From Caballeronia sp. M1242 (GTDB lineage: Bacteria > Pseudomonadota > Gammaproteobacteria > Burkholderiales > Burkholderiaceae), in contig NZ_CP071131.1 of the NCBI RefSeq assembly GCF_017220215.1, positions 620,001-684,000 on the forward strand: 64,000 nt of DNA, written 5' to 3'. This document shows positions 52,551 through 62,525 of the stretch, piece by piece. Both the position numbers and the translations under genes were made by a program. Positions within the stretch are counted from its first letter, which is position 1; every line of letters begins with the position of its first letter. A model generated the notes under the pieces. It was not told where the DNA came from. It did no database searches and saw only the letters and a list, made by a program, of their open reading frames with translations.

Positions 52551-54490
52551 GCGCCATCAAAATGCGCAGCGGAAGCACCGGCCGTCTCACGCTGCGCGCC
52601 AATCTGGTCAGCGTGGGCATCGCGCTCGTGGTCGCGAGCGTCGTGCTGCTGCTGTATCAGGCCGTGGCCTTTCGCAGCGCGCTTTACGACGACGCGTCCT
52701 TGCAAGCGTCGGTGATTGCGGAGAACGTGAGCGCGTCGCTGATGTTCGACGACGAAGGCTCGATGCAGGACGTCCTGCGATCGCTCGGCCGCGTTCCTTA
52801 TGTCGAGACGCTGAGTGTCTACGAGAGCGATGGGCGGCTCTACACACGCTATGCGCGCGCGGGCATCACCCGCGAGGAACTGTCGGAAGGCACGCTAGAG
52901 TCGACCGAGCATCGCGACGCGCTTTCGCTCGGCGACGTTTTCGTGCGCGCGCCCATCGAACACAACGGCCATATCCTGGGACATGTGGTGCTCGTCGCGA
53001 CGAGCGATCTCGTGCATCGGCACCTCGCGCAATACGCGTGCTTTCTCGGTGTTGCGTGTCTCGGCGCGATGTGGATTTCGACACTTGTGATGAACCGGAT
53101 GCGGCGGCGCGTGAGCCAGGCCGAACGCGAACTGGAGCGCCTTGCCCGCACCGATCCGCTCACCAATCTGCCGAACCGTCGCACGTTCTATGAAACGCTG
53201 GAAGAGCGCGTGGCCAGCGCGAAGGAGCCGAGCCGCTATTTCGGCATCGTGTTGATCGACCTCGACGACTTCAAGACAGTCAACGACACGCTGGGTCACG
53301 GCGCAGGCGATGAACTGCTGCAGCACGTGGCGCGCGTGCTGAACGACACGGTGAGCGGCCGCGCCACCGTGAGCCGCATGGGCGGCGACGAGTTCGCGGT
53401 GACGCTCGAAAGCTCATGGAAGCGCACGGCGGTCGGGGAACTGGCGCGCGAGATCGGCACGGCGTTGTGCCGCCCGGCGACCTTCTTCGGCCGCGAAATC
53501 AACGTGACGGCGAGCGTGGGGTATGCGAGCTTTCCCGAGGCAGGCGACGACGGCGGCAGTCTTGTCACGAGTGCAGATATTGCGTTGTACGAAGCAAAAT
53601 CGCTCGGGAAGAACACGGTGGTCGGCTTCTCGCCGGAGATGATGCACGCGGCGCAGCGGCGCGCGTATCTCGAAGCGGAATTGCGCAAGGCCGTCGACAG
53701 CGACGCGCTTGAACTCGTGTTTCAGCCGCAGTTCGACTGCCGCAGCGGCACGCTCGTGGGCGCGGAGGCGCTCGCTCGCTGGACGCATATGAAAGAAGGC
53801 GCGGTGTCGCCGGGCGAGTTCATACCGATTGCGGAAAATAGCGATCTGATCGTGCTGCTCGGGCGCTCCGTGCTGCAGCGCGCGTGCGTTGCCGCCGCGA
53901 CGTGGAATGCCGGGTGCACGGGTATTGCCGTGCGCGTAGCGGTGAATGTGTCGGCGCGACAGTTGCGGCATCCGGCCTTCGTCGGCGACGTGATGGCGGC
54001 GCTTGCCACGAGCGGGCTCGCGCCGGCGCTGCTCGAACTGGAGTTGACCGAGAGCCATTTGATCGCGAATCGCGAGACAGGCATCGCCGTGATGAATCGT
54101 CTGCGGGCGGCGGGCGTGCTGCTGTCGATCGACGACTTCGGCACGGGCTATTCGTCGCTTTCCTATTTGCATGCGTTTCCGGTGAACACGCTCAAGATCG
54201 ACCGGTCGTTCATCGAGCGGCTGCCGGAAGACGGTCAGCCGATCGTGACCGCGATCCTCTCGATGGCGCATAGCTTCGGCCTGGATGCGGTGGCCGAAGG
54301 AGTCGAAGATCCGAAGCAACTCGAATGGCTTATCGATGCCGGTTGCGATGTGGTGCAGGGATTTCTGACCGGGCGGCCGATGTCGTTGGAGCAGTTCCGT
54401 GAGTTGGTGGCGAGAGAGGGCGAGGAGAGCGTGCGACGACCATTCGGGTCCACGTGCGATGTGCAGAACGCTGGTCTTGTCGTTAGCTGA
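52547..54490 (+). CDS. CHASE8-GGDEF-EAL c-di-GMP enzyme (YfiN-like)
   Basis: A 647-residue inner-membrane protein from GTG 52547 with AAGGAG six bases upstream. Order: helix, periplasmic CHASE8 domain as in YfiN, second helix and HAMP-like segment, GGDEF (MGGDEFA, about 278-283), EAL (GAEALARW, about 405 onward). The cyclase motif is intact but lacks the RxxD inhibitory site. The phosphodiesterase residues are complete (VNVSARQL, ELTESHLI, DDFGTGYSSL, LKIDRSF, AEGVED). It could make or destroy c-di-GMP under YfiR control. Confidence 0.92.
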   Translation: MSAIKMRSGSTGRLTLRANLVSVGIALVVASVVLLLYQAVAFRSALYDDASLQASVIAENVSASLMFDDEGSMQDVLRSLGRVPYVETLSVYESDGRLYTRYARAGITREELSEGTLESTEHRDALSLGDVFVRAPIEHNGHILGHVVLVATSDLVHRHLAQYACFLGVACLGAMWISTLVMNRMRRRVSQAERELERLARTDPLTNLPNRRTFYETLEERVASAKEPSRYFGIVLIDLDDFKTVNDTLGHGAGDELLQHVARVLNDTVSGRATVSRMGGDEFAVTLESSWKRTAVGELAREIGTALCRPATFFGREINVTASVGYASFPEAGDDGGSLVTSADIALYEAKSLGKNTVVGFSPEMMHAAQRRAYLEAELRKAVDSDALELVFQPQFDCRSGTLVGAEALARWTHMKEGAVSPGEFIPIAENSDLIVLLGRSVLQRACVAAATWNAGCTGIAVRVAVNVSARQLRHPAFVGDVMAALATSGLAPALLELELTESHLIANRETGIAVMNRLRAAGVLLSIDDFGTGYSSLSYLHAFPVNTLKIDRSFIERLPEDGQPIVTAILSMAHSFGLDAVAEGVEDPKQLEWLIDAGCDVVQGFLTGRPMSLEQFRELVAREGEESVRRPFGSTCDVQNAGLVVS

Positions 54491-54545
54491 CCAGCGCCTG
54501 CAATGGATCTTTTAGTTCGCGATGCGGATTGAAAAAACATCATGC

Positions 54546-54588
54546 CCGCGCGCCGCAGTGCCTCCGACATGTAACATGCGCCGCGCGG
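54546..54588 (-). terminator. Intrinsic terminator of the AhpD-like gene
   Basis: A 12-base stem with one mismatch (CCGCGCGCCGCA/TGCGCCGCGCGG). On the minus strand it is followed within about nine bases by TTTTTT. It also lies after the convergent c-di-GMP gene. Confidence 0.7.
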
Positions 54589-54637
54589 CCTATGCTCGAC
54601 TTCACGCATTGTTATGGCGCGAAAACCCGCAGCGGCT

Positions 54638-55093
54638 TCATTGTTCCAGCACGGCCTGCGGCGTATTGCGAAAGCTGATCGCCAACCGGTTATAGGTGTT
54701 CATCAGGCTGATGGCGAGCGTGAGATCAACGAGTTCCCGCTCGTTGAACACGGCGCGCGCAGCGTCGTACGACGCGTCCGGCACGCCCGTCTGCGCCACC
54801 AGCGTGACCGATTCGGCCCACGCGAGGGCTGCGCGTTCGCGGTCATCGAAGAGATGGCCCGCTTCTCTCCATGCCTGCACCAGCGCGAGCTTTTCGATTT
54901 TCACGCCCTTTTTCAGCAGGTCGCGTGTGTGCATGTCGAGGCAATAGGCGCAGTTGTTGATCTGCGAGACGCGCAAATAGACCAGATCGACGAGAACCGG
55001 CGACAGGTCGCTCTGCATCACATATCCATAGACGCCGCCAAGGGCTTTGACGCCCGCGGGCGCAATCTGAACGTAGTCGAGACGCTTGCTCAT
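54638..55093 (-). CDS. Carboxymuconolactone decarboxylase family, AhpD-like
   Basis: A 151-residue helical protein with the AhpD-like redox motif NNCAYCLDMHTRDLL (CxxC plus His) and LVQAWREAGHLFDDRERAALAW. Such proteins are alkylhydroperoxidase-type disulfide reductases. AAGGAG precedes the ATG. It is 24 bases downstream of the cupin gene and probably in one transcript with it. Confidence 0.9.
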   Translation of the reverse strand: MSKRLDYVQIAPAGVKALGGVYGYVMQSDLSPVLVDLVYLRVSQINNCAYCLDMHTRDLLKKGVKIEKLALVQAWREAGHLFDDRERAALAWAESVTLVAQTGVPDASYDAARAVFNERELVDLTLAISLMNTYNRLAISFRNTPQAVLEQ

Positions 55094-55117
55094 GAGGTGA
55101 CTCCTTGAAGGGGTGCG

Positions 55118-55534
55118 CTACTTGATGGGGGTGGTCAGCGCTTTATCATCGGTATCGGCGACGAAGACGGCGAGCAGCTTCGCAGGCTTCGTTTCGCTCG
55201 CATTGCGGCTTATGCGGTGAACCGAGCCGGGCTCCTCGAAGAAGCTTTCGCCGGCATGGTAGACGCGCTTCGGACCGTTATCGACTTGCGACTCGATCTC
55301 GCCCGATACAACGTACGCATAGATGAAAGCCGAGCCTGCATGCCTGTGCGCTGACGACGCCGCGCCGGGCGCGTAATCGACGACGACGGCGGTCAACGAC
55401 TTGCCCGGAACGTTGGGAATGGCGTGCTGAAAGTTCGGCGTGACGGTCTCAGCCGCACCATGCGCCAGGGCCGGTACGGCGATGCCGAGCGCCATGGCGG
55501 CGCACGCGGCGCGCATGATGGATCGCATGTTCAT
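55118..55534 (-). CDS. Secreted cupin protein
   Basis: A 138-residue protein with a signal peptide (AACAAMALGIAVPALA) and a single cupin barrel: SSAHRHAGSAFIYAYVVSGE and SFFEEPGSVHRISRN supply the metal-binding His residues. AAGGAG lies before the ATG at 55534. Secreted cupins next to AhpD-like genes are common in Burkholderia; the reaction is unknown. Confidence 0.87.
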   Translation of the reverse strand: MNMRSIMRAACAAMALGIAVPALAHGAAETVTPNFQHAIPNVPGKSLTAVVVDYAPGAASSAHRHAGSAFIYAYVVSGEIESQVDNGPKRVYHAGESFFEEPGSVHRISRNASETKPAKLLAVFVADTDDKALTTPIK

Positions 55535-55641
55535 GGGTGTTTGGCTCCTTTGTGTGTCTGCATTGTCGTGTGACGGGCGGACACGCAAAAGCACCAGGAA
55601 TGGATATTTTCGATGCACCAAGAAGGCGGGTGTCGCTTTCG

Positions 55642-57054
55642 TCAGTGGCGCCCGCGAACAACTTCCAGCAAGCGGGAACAGTTGGCCGCGAGCGTTCTTT
55701 CGTCCAGATTGGTCACGCCGAGCAGAAGCCCCTGTCGACTCGGGTCGGTCGTGTACCACGGTGAAAGCGGGACCGGGGCCAGCCCGAAAACACGCGCGCG
55801 AGAAGCGATATCGATATCCGATACGCCGGCCTGCGAAAGCCCGGCCACGACGGTCATGCCCGCGGAGCCTTGCACGTCGATCGACTCCGAGCCCAGTTCC
55901 TTCAGACAACGCACGAGCGCTTCTTGCCGGCCCGCGTAAAGACGCTTCATGCGCCGGAGATGCCGAAGAAAGTGTCCGTCGTGCATGAACTCGGTGACCG
56001 CGTGCTGTACCGATGCAGCCGGCGCGGGCGAAAGGCACGCCGCGACATCGCCGAAGCCGCGCGCCAAGGGCTGAGGCACGACTAGAAAACCCAGGCGCAA
56101 TGCCGGGCTGATGGTCTTGCTGAAGGTCCCGACGTGGAGCACGCGTGCGTTTCGGTCGAGCGAGGCCAGCGCCGGTGCAGCCCGTCCTCGCAACTGCAAC
56201 TCGCCGAGATAGTCGTCTTCCACGACCCAGGCATCGTGGCGCTCGGCCCAGTCGAGCAGCGAGAGCCGTCGAGCGAGCGACATCGTCATTCCGAGCGGCG
56301 CCTGCTGGCCCGGCGTCACCACTGCCAGCGCGGCGGCGGGCGCGATGCGAATGCCCCTTTCGACATCGAGCCCTTCCGTGTCCACCGGCACGCCCGCCAC
56401 GGTCATGCCGGCAAGCCCGAGGGCCGTGCGCGTGAGCGGAAAGCCGGGCTCTTCCATCCAGGCTTGTTTGCCTTCGATGCGCAGGCCGCGAATGGCTAGA
56501 TTGAGCGCGCCGGCGAAACCGGCGGTAACGAACACCTGAGAGGGACTGCATAGCAGCCCGCGAGACACCGCGAGATACGACGCGATCTCCTGTCGCAGTT
56601 CGGGATCGCCGCGAGGGTCGGGATAGCCGACAGGAGCCGCAGCCGCCCGGCGCGCGGCGCGTCCCTGAATGCGTGACCAGAGTTTGAACGGAAACGCGTC
56701 CTGCGAGGGCACGCCCATCTGAAACGCGAGCGGGGCCGTGCTGAAGTCGTTGAACAGCTCTGGCAGCGGCGGCGATTCAGGCGACCATCCGGCCGTCGCC
56801 GGCGACGGTCTTGCCACGACTCGCGTGCCGGCCGCGCCCAATCCGACCGCGAATTGCTCGTCGATCAGACGTTCATAGGCCGCGCGAACGGTGCCTCGCG
56901 ATACGCCGAGCTGGGCGGCCAAATCGGACCAGGAGGGCAGCCGTGCGCCGGCGGCAAGCTGACCCGACTCGATCGCATGGCGGATCGAACCATAGATTTG
57001 CGCGGAGAGCGGGAGGCCTCCGGCGCGATCGATTCCAATGGAAAGCGTTGCCAT
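55642..57054 (-). CDS. MocR/PdxR-family regulator (GntR plus aminotransferase domain)
   Basis: A 470-residue fusion: N-terminal GntR winged helix (LPSWSDLAAQLGVSRGTVRAAYERL) and a fold-type I aminotransferase domain with YPDPRGDPELRQEI and the PLP-binding Lys in VGTFSKTISPALRLGF (about residue 313). MocR proteins use PLP as a sensor. It is on the same strand upstream of the cupin and AhpD-like genes (107-base gap) and divergent from the HD gene; either may be its target. Confidence 0.92.
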   Translation of the reverse strand: MATLSIGIDRAGGLPLSAQIYGSIRHAIESGQLAAGARLPSWSDLAAQLGVSRGTVRAAYERLIDEQFAVGLGAAGTRVVARPSPATAGWSPESPPLPELFNDFSTAPLAFQMGVPSQDAFPFKLWSRIQGRAARRAAAAPVGYPDPRGDPELRQEIASYLAVSRGLLCSPSQVFVTAGFAGALNLAIRGLRIEGKQAWMEEPGFPLTRTALGLAGMTVAGVPVDTEGLDVERGIRIAPAAALAVVTPGQQAPLGMTMSLARRLSLLDWAERHDAWVVEDDYLGELQLRGRAAPALASLDRNARVLHVGTFSKTISPALRLGFLVVPQPLARGFGDVAACLSPAPAASVQHAVTEFMHDGHFLRHLRRMKRLYAGRQEALVRCLKELGSESIDVQGSAGMTVVAGLSQAGVSDIDIASRARVFGLAPVPLSPWYTTDPSRQGLLLGVTNLDERTLAANCSRLLEVVRGRH

Positions 57055-57220
57055 AGACGCGATAGTACAGTGGCTTCTAACGATCTTGGGCCTGTTCGAT
57101 GACCCATGCGAAGCGTAACTTCACGGCTGTGGCGCCGCCAGTGAGTGCGGCGCGCGATGACCGACCGAATCAAAAGTGGCGTGCGATAGCAAGGCACGCT
57201 GTCATTCATTCGAGTAACCG

Positions 57221-57880
57221 ATGAAGCCAGACAAAACCGGGCAGACGAAAGCCATGCTCGATATCGACATTCCCGACAGCCCGCTCGCGCGTGAGGCAGC
57301 CGAGCTCATCCGCGACACCGAGAGCGAATTGTTGTTCAACCACTCGACAAGGGTCTACTTGTGGGGCGCGCTGTTGGGCAAACGAAACGGTATCCGGTAC
57401 GACGCGGAGTTGCTCTACGTTGCCGCGATGTTCCACGATATCGGGCTGACGTCGGCCTATGGCACAAGCCAGCTGCGTTTCGAAGTGGACGGCGCCAACG
57501 CCGCACGCGATTTTCTACGCAGTCATCGTGTTGACGAGGCTGACGTGGCGAAGGTGTGGACCGCGGTGGCGCTTCATACGACGCCGGGTATTCCCGAACA
57601 TATGCACGGCGAAATCGCGCTGGTGCAGGCCGGGGCGGGAATGGACGTAGCGGGGCGCGGCTTCGATGCGTTCACGGAAGCGCAGCGCGCGGCGGTGGTC
57701 GCGGCGTATCCGCGCGGCGCCGACTTCGGCGAGAAGATGATCGATGCCTTCTACGAAGGGATGAAACACCGCCCGGGCACCACGTTCGGCACGTTCAACG
57801 ACGATTTTCTCGCGCACAAGGACCCGAGCTTCGAGCGCGTGGACCTGTGCAGCATCATCCTCAATTCCAGGCTGCGTTGA
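57221..57880 (+). CDS. HD-domain hydrolase
   Basis: A 219-residue HD-family metal enzyme: NHSTRVYLWGALLG gives the first His, AAMFHDIGLTSAYG the His-Asp pair, and VALHTTPGIPEHMHGE a further His. The layout resembles the cyanamide hydratase-like HD group. There is no partner domain. It is divergent from the MocR regulator gene. A Met 11 codons in is an alternative start. Confidence 0.8.
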   Translation: MKPDKTGQTKAMLDIDIPDSPLAREAAELIRDTESELLFNHSTRVYLWGALLGKRNGIRYDAELLYVAAMFHDIGLTSAYGTSQLRFEVDGANAARDFLRSHRVDEADVAKVWTAVALHTTPGIPEHMHGEIALVQAGAGMDVAGRGFDAFTEAQRAAVVAAYPRGADFGEKMIDAFYEGMKHRPGTTFGTFNDDFLAHKDPSFERVDLCSIILNSRLR

Positions 57881-58276
57881 AGGCGCGGACGGTTGTCACG
57901 AGCCGTCAACCTGCGTCTGATTGCCGAACGACCGTTTGCATCCATTGAGCCGGAATAAGCACTGAACGGCTGCGCACGGCACGGGCGCACCGCTGCGCGC
58001 GATCGAGCGCAACCCGCGCACGCGATCCCGTTCGCCACCGTTGCAACCATCGCAGGCGACGTCGAACGCCTGGCATGCGCAGCCCGCCATCTCACTCGAA
58101 ACTTTGTCCGATCCGTCGTCGCGCGTATCCGTTAAGTAACGCTTTCGACAACGTGCAAGCCTAACTGCTGCCCTACAATAGCTGTGCTGCATCGCTGGTC
58201 CTACAATAGGCATTCAGTACACAATTCGGCATTGGTCGTGGATAGCACAACCGCGCATTAGACGAGGAGAGGCGCA
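57881..58276. other. Intergenic region with a repeated CCTACAATAG
   Basis: No gene is recognised in these 396 bases. CCTACAATAG occurs at 58172-58181 and again at 58200-58209, 28 bases apart. Each contains TACAAT, a passable -10 box, so there may be two start sites for the large signalling gene, or a paired regulator site. No RNA gene is seen. Confidence 0.4.
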
Positions 58277-61200
58277 GTGTCAAAGCCAAAGTCGACGCTC
58301 CAGCGAACGACGGATTCACCGGTTACGGTCAAAAGCGACTTGCGGTTTCCAGTGGTTGGAATCGGTGCGTCGGCCGGCGGCGTCGAAGCCTTGCAGACGT
58401 TTTTCGAAAATGCGCCGAGCAGCATGGACATGGCGTTCGTCGTCGTGGTGCATCTGGCGGCAGAACATGCGAGTCACGTCGACGACATCCTGCAACGCAC
58501 CACCGGCATGCCGGTGCGGCAGGTGACTGCCACGCTGCCGCTCGAAAAGAATCATATCTATGTGATCGCGCCGGGCAAGCGGCTGGAGATGTCGGACGGC
58601 TGCGTGAGAGCCACCGACCGCGACGCATCCGAGAGCCCGCCCTTTACCATCGACCATTTCTTCCGCACGCTCGCCGAGGCGCACGAGCAGCATGCTATCG
58701 GCGTCGTGCTGTCGGGCGCGGGATCGGATGGCGCGGCAGGGCTCATCCGCATCAAGGAAGCGGGCGGCATCACGCTCGCCCAGACTCCCGGCGATGCCGA
58801 GCACGCTGAGATGCCCCAGCACGCCATTGCGACAAGCCAGGTCGACATCGTGCTGCCCGCGTCCGAAATGCCGCAGCGGTTGATCGAATTGTGGGCCAAC
58901 GCCCAGCGCATTCAGTTAGAAAGTCTCGAAGTGGCAGAACCGGCAAACGACCGCACGCGTCGGATGGCGAGCGACCCGGAGCGCGCCTTGTCCGACATAT
59001 TGATGCACCTGCGCGTGCGCACGGGGCACGACTTCCGGCTGTACAAGCGCGCGACGGTGCTGCGGCGTATCGAACGGCGCATGCAGGTCAACGGACAGCG
59101 CGATCTGATGGGCTATCGCGACTTCCTGCGCGCGACGCCCGACGAAGCGAACGCATTGCTCGGCGACATGCTGATCGGCGTGACGCAGTTTTTCCGCGAC
59201 CGCGGCGCGTTCGACTATCTGGAACGCGAGGTCATTTCCACCCTATTCACCGAAGAGCCGGGCGAGGGGCAGGTGCGCGTCTGGGTGGCCGGTTGCGCCT
59301 CCGGCGAGGAAGCCTATTCCATCTCGCTGCAACTGGCGCAGGCGCGCGACGCCGCGAGCTCGGCCCGCTCGATTCAGGTGTTCGCCACCGACATCGACGA
59401 AGCGGCGATCTCGCGTGCGCGCGCCGGCTCGTATCCGCTCTCGATTGCGAACGACGTGCCGCCCGCGCTGCTGCAGCGCTATTTCGTGCGTCAATCGGCG
59501 CACTACGTCATCGCGAAGTCGGTGCGCGAGCGCATTCTGTTCGCCTCGCATAGCCTGCTGCGCGATCCGCCGTTTTCGCACCTCGATCTGATCTCTTGCC
59601 GCAACGTGCTGATCTACCTCGAACGCGCGGTGCAGCGGCAGATTCTCGAGCTGTTCCACTTCGCGCTGCGGCCGAACGGCTACCTGTTTCTCGGCACCGC
59701 CGAATCGGCCGATGCCGCCGACGACCTCTTTGTCGTCGTCGACAAGAAATGGCGCATTTACCGGGCGCGCACCGTCGCGCATCGCACGAAGCCCCCAGTC
59801 GGTTTCCCACCGCTGATGCAGCACGAAGCAGGCACCGCGGACGACCGCGCAGCGGCCACCGCGCCGCTGCGGGCGCCGGCCAGTCCCGCGCAGCGCAGCT
59901 TCTCCTTCACGGAGTTGCATCAGCGCGCGCTGGAGACGTATGCGCCGCCGAGCGTGATCATCGACCGGGACTCGAACGTGGTGCATCTGTCGGACAACGC
60001 GGGCCGCTTCCTGCGCCATCCGGGCGGCGAGCTGTCGAGCAACATCATGTCGCTGGTGCTGCCGGACTTGCGGCTGGAACTGCGCACCGCGATTTTCCGC
60101 GCGCTGCAAACGGGCACGAGCGTCGAGGCGCGCCGCGTAAAGTGGGTGCACGAGCCGCGCGCCTCGTGGATCAACATGACGGTGCGGCCGTTCCACGACA
60201 AGGTGGCGAATGCCGGCTTTCTTCTGATCGTGTTCGATGAAGTGTCGGCTCGCATGACCGACGAAGAACACGCCGAAGCCGCCGGCCAGGACCCGGTGCT
60301 CGCGCAGCTCGAACAGGAGTTGCAGCAAAGCCGCGAGCAGCTGGCAACGATTATCGAGCAGTACGAAACATCCGTCGAGGAACTGCGAGCGTCGAACGAA
60401 GAGCTGCAGGCGATCAACGAAGAGTTGCGCTCGACCAGCGAAGAACTGGAAAGCAGCAAGGAAGAACTGCAGTCGGTCAACGAGGAACTCACCACCGCGA
60501 ACGCGGAATTGCAGGCGCGCATCGAAGACACCGCGAAGGCCAACGACGACTTGCACAACATCATCGAATCGAGCGAGATCGCGACGGTGTTCGTCGACAA
60601 GGAGATTCGCATCAAGCGCTTCACGCCGAACGCGACGGCGATCTTCAATCTCATCGATAGCGACATTGGCCGGTCGCTCTTTCACATCACGCATTCGCTG
60701 CGCTACCCGACACTCGCCGACGACGTGCGGCAGTCGTTCCAGTCGTTGCGGCTGACCGAGCGCGAGATTCAGAGCGAGACGGGCCGCTGGTATCTGATGC
60801 GCCTGTTGCCGTATCGCACGGCCGACGATCATATCGACGGCGCGGTGATCACGCTCATCGACATCACCGACCGGCACCACGCCGAAGAGGCGGCGCGCGC
60901 GAACGAGCAGAGGCTGCGTCTCGTCGCTCAGTCCACCAAGGATTACGCAATCATCATTCACGACCGCGACGGCTTGATCGTGAGCTGGAACGCGGGCGCG
61001 GAAAGAATCTTCGGGTACGCGGAAGACGAAGTGATCGGCCGGGATATCGAGCTCATCTATGAGACGAACGACCGGCTGGCGTTCGTGCCCGCGCACGAGC
61101 GCGAAACCGCGCTGAAGGAAGGCCGCGCCGACGACGAGCGCTGGCATCGCACCAAGGACGGCCGGCGCATCTATTGCAGCGGCGTGGTCACGCCGATATC

Positions 61201-62443
61201 GGACGCTTCGTTCAGCGGCTTCGGGAAGATCGTCCGTGATCTGACCGAGCGCAAGCAGCGCGAGGATGCGAGTCGCGAGGCGTTGGAGCAGGAGCAGCGA
61301 GCGCGCGAGCAGGCGCTGAGCGCGAATCAGGTGAAAGACGAGTTCATCGCGGTGCTCTCGCATGAGCTGAAGCATCCGCTCAATCTGATAGGCGTGAAGT
61401 CGGAGATGCTGCCGCGCTTGCCGGAGGTCCGGCACATCGACGCCGTGCGCGAAGCGGCCGTGTCGATCAAGCAGGCGGTGCGCAGCCAGGCGCAGATCAT
61501 CGACGATCTGCTCGACTGGTCGCGCATTCAGACCGGCAAGCTCACGCTCGAAATGCAGCGGGTGGACCTGGCTGCAATGCTCAGCAGCATCGCGGATGCA
61601 TGCGAGGAAGACGCGGGTTCGCGTGGCATCTCGCTCGAAACGCATTTGGCGGAGGGACCGGCAATCGCGCTCGCCGATCCTGTCCGGTGCGAGCAGATCA
61701 TCTGGAACCTCGTTTCAAACGCGCTGAAGTTCACTCATGCGGGCGGCCATGTGAAGCTGCATCTGTCGCATGAAGGCCGCATGCTGCGCATCGACGTCGC
61801 CGACGACGGGCAGGGCATGGACGCGTCGATGGTCGCGTATGTATTCGACATGTTCCGTCAGGGCCCGCGCGACCGCGTGCGTGGCGGTCTCGGCATCGGC
61901 CTCGCGCTCGTCAAGCAACTGGTCGAGAAGCATGGCGGCAGGGTCGCGGCGGCATCGGAAGGTCACGGCATGGGCACGACGATGTCGGTATGGCTGCCGG
62001 CGGCCGACGCCCCGCCGCCTGTGAGCGCCGTCACGCGAGACGACGCCAGTATCGTCGGGCTGCACATTCTGCTGGTCGAAGACGACGACGAAACCGGCGC
62101 TTCGCTGACCGCGCTGCTCGAACTGGAAGGCGCGGTGGTCGAAGCCGTGACGGATGCGGACGCAGCGTTGACGCTTCTTGCGGAGAAGCCGATCGACGCA
62201 ATGGTGTCGGACATCGACCTGCCGGGCATGAACGGTTATGAACTGGTGCGAACGATCCGCGCGAATCCGGAATGGGCTGCGCTGCGCTGCGTCGCGCTCA
62301 GTGGACACGACCGCCATGAAGACATTCAGGCCGCGCATGAAGCGGGCTACGACGTGCATCTGGCGAAACCGCTCGACTTTTCACGATTGATGGATGCACT
62401 GGGCGTCTTGACCCGCGATCAGGGCAGCCAGGCTACCGGCTAG
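58277..62443 (+). CDS. CheB-CheR-PAS-histidine kinase-receiver fusion protein
   Basis: A 1,388-residue cytoplasmic protein from GTG 58277 (GAGGAGAGG upstream). Domains in order: CheB methylesterase (about 24-200; GIGASAGG, VVVHL, LSGAGSDGAAG), CheR methyltransferase (about 225-505; VWVAGCASGEEAYS, SCRNVLIYL), a linker with a long Glu-rich coiled coil (about 670-755), two PAS domains, HisKA (SHELKHPLN, His about 1029), ATPase (NLVSNALKF, GLGIGLALV) and a receiver (Asp about 1312 in SDIDLPGMNG). All key residues are present. Such fusions are thought to link methylation chemistry to a phosphorelay. Confidence 0.95.
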   Translation: MSKPKSTLQRTTDSPVTVKSDLRFPVVGIGASAGGVEALQTFFENAPSSMDMAFVVVVHLAAEHASHVDDILQRTTGMPVRQVTATLPLEKNHIYVIAPGKRLEMSDGCVRATDRDASESPPFTIDHFFRTLAEAHEQHAIGVVLSGAGSDGAAGLIRIKEAGGITLAQTPGDAEHAEMPQHAIATSQVDIVLPASEMPQRLIELWANAQRIQLESLEVAEPANDRTRRMASDPERALSDILMHLRVRTGHDFRLYKRATVLRRIERRMQVNGQRDLMGYRDFLRATPDEANALLGDMLIGVTQFFRDRGAFDYLEREVISTLFTEEPGEGQVRVWVAGCASGEEAYSISLQLAQARDAASSARSIQVFATDIDEAAISRARAGSYPLSIANDVPPALLQRYFVRQSAHYVIAKSVRERILFASHSLLRDPPFSHLDLISCRNVLIYLERAVQRQILELFHFALRPNGYLFLGTAESADAADDLFVVVDKKWRIYRARTVAHRTKPPVGFPPLMQHEAGTADDRAAATAPLRAPASPAQRSFSFTELHQRALETYAPPSVIIDRDSNVVHLSDNAGRFLRHPGGELSSNIMSLVLPDLRLELRTAIFRALQTGTSVEARRVKWVHEPRASWINMTVRPFHDKVANAGFLLIVFDEVSARMTDEEHAEAAGQDPVLAQLEQELQQSREQLATIIEQYETSVEELRASNEELQAINEELRSTSEELESSKEELQSVNEELTTANAELQARIEDTAKANDDLHNIIESSEIATVFVDKEIRIKRFTPNATAIFNLIDSDIGRSLFHITHSLRYPTLADDVRQSFQSLRLTEREIQSETGRWYLMRLLPYRTADDHIDGAVITLIDITDRHHAEEAARANEQRLRLVAQSTKDYAIIIHDRDGLIVSWNAGAERIFGYAEDEVIGRDIELIYETNDRLAFVPAHERETALKEGRADDERWHRTKDGRRIYCSGVVTPISDASFSGFGKIVRDLTERKQREDASREALEQEQRAREQALSANQVKDEFIAVLSHELKHPLNLIGVKSEMLPRLPEVRHIDAVREAAVSIKQAVRSQAQIIDDLLDWSRIQTGKLTLEMQRVDLAAMLSSIADACEEDAGSRGISLETHLAEGPAIALADPVRCEQIIWNLVSNALKFTHAGGHVKLHLSHEGRMLRIDVADDGQGMDASMVAYVFDMFRQGPRDRVRGGLGIGLALVKQLVEKHGGRVAAASEGHGMGTTMSVWLPAADAPPPVSAVTRDDASIVGLHILLVEDDDETGASLTALLELEGAVVEAVTDADAALTLLAEKPIDAMVSDIDLPGMNGYELVRTIRANPEWAALRCVALSGHDRHEDIQAAHEAGYDVHLAKPLDFSRLMDALGVLTRDQGSQATG

Positions 62444-62483
62444 GCTTCGCACTGGCGCGCGGGTGCAACAACGTGCAATGCGG

Positions 62484-62525
62484 GCCGGGGCGGCTTGATT
62501 CAATGAAATGCAACGTCGCCCCGGC
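62484..62525 (+). terminator. Hairpin after the CheB-CheR-kinase gene
   Basis: A perfect 9-base GC stem GCCGGGGCG/CGCCCCGGC with a 24-base loop, 40 bases after the stop. There is no clear T-run. Confidence 0.5.

Noticed and set aside
59243-61645. An 800-codon minus-strand frame opposite the CheB-CheR-kinase gene
   Set aside because: It is antisense to a protein with all catalytic motifs present; composition is biased and no domain is visible.
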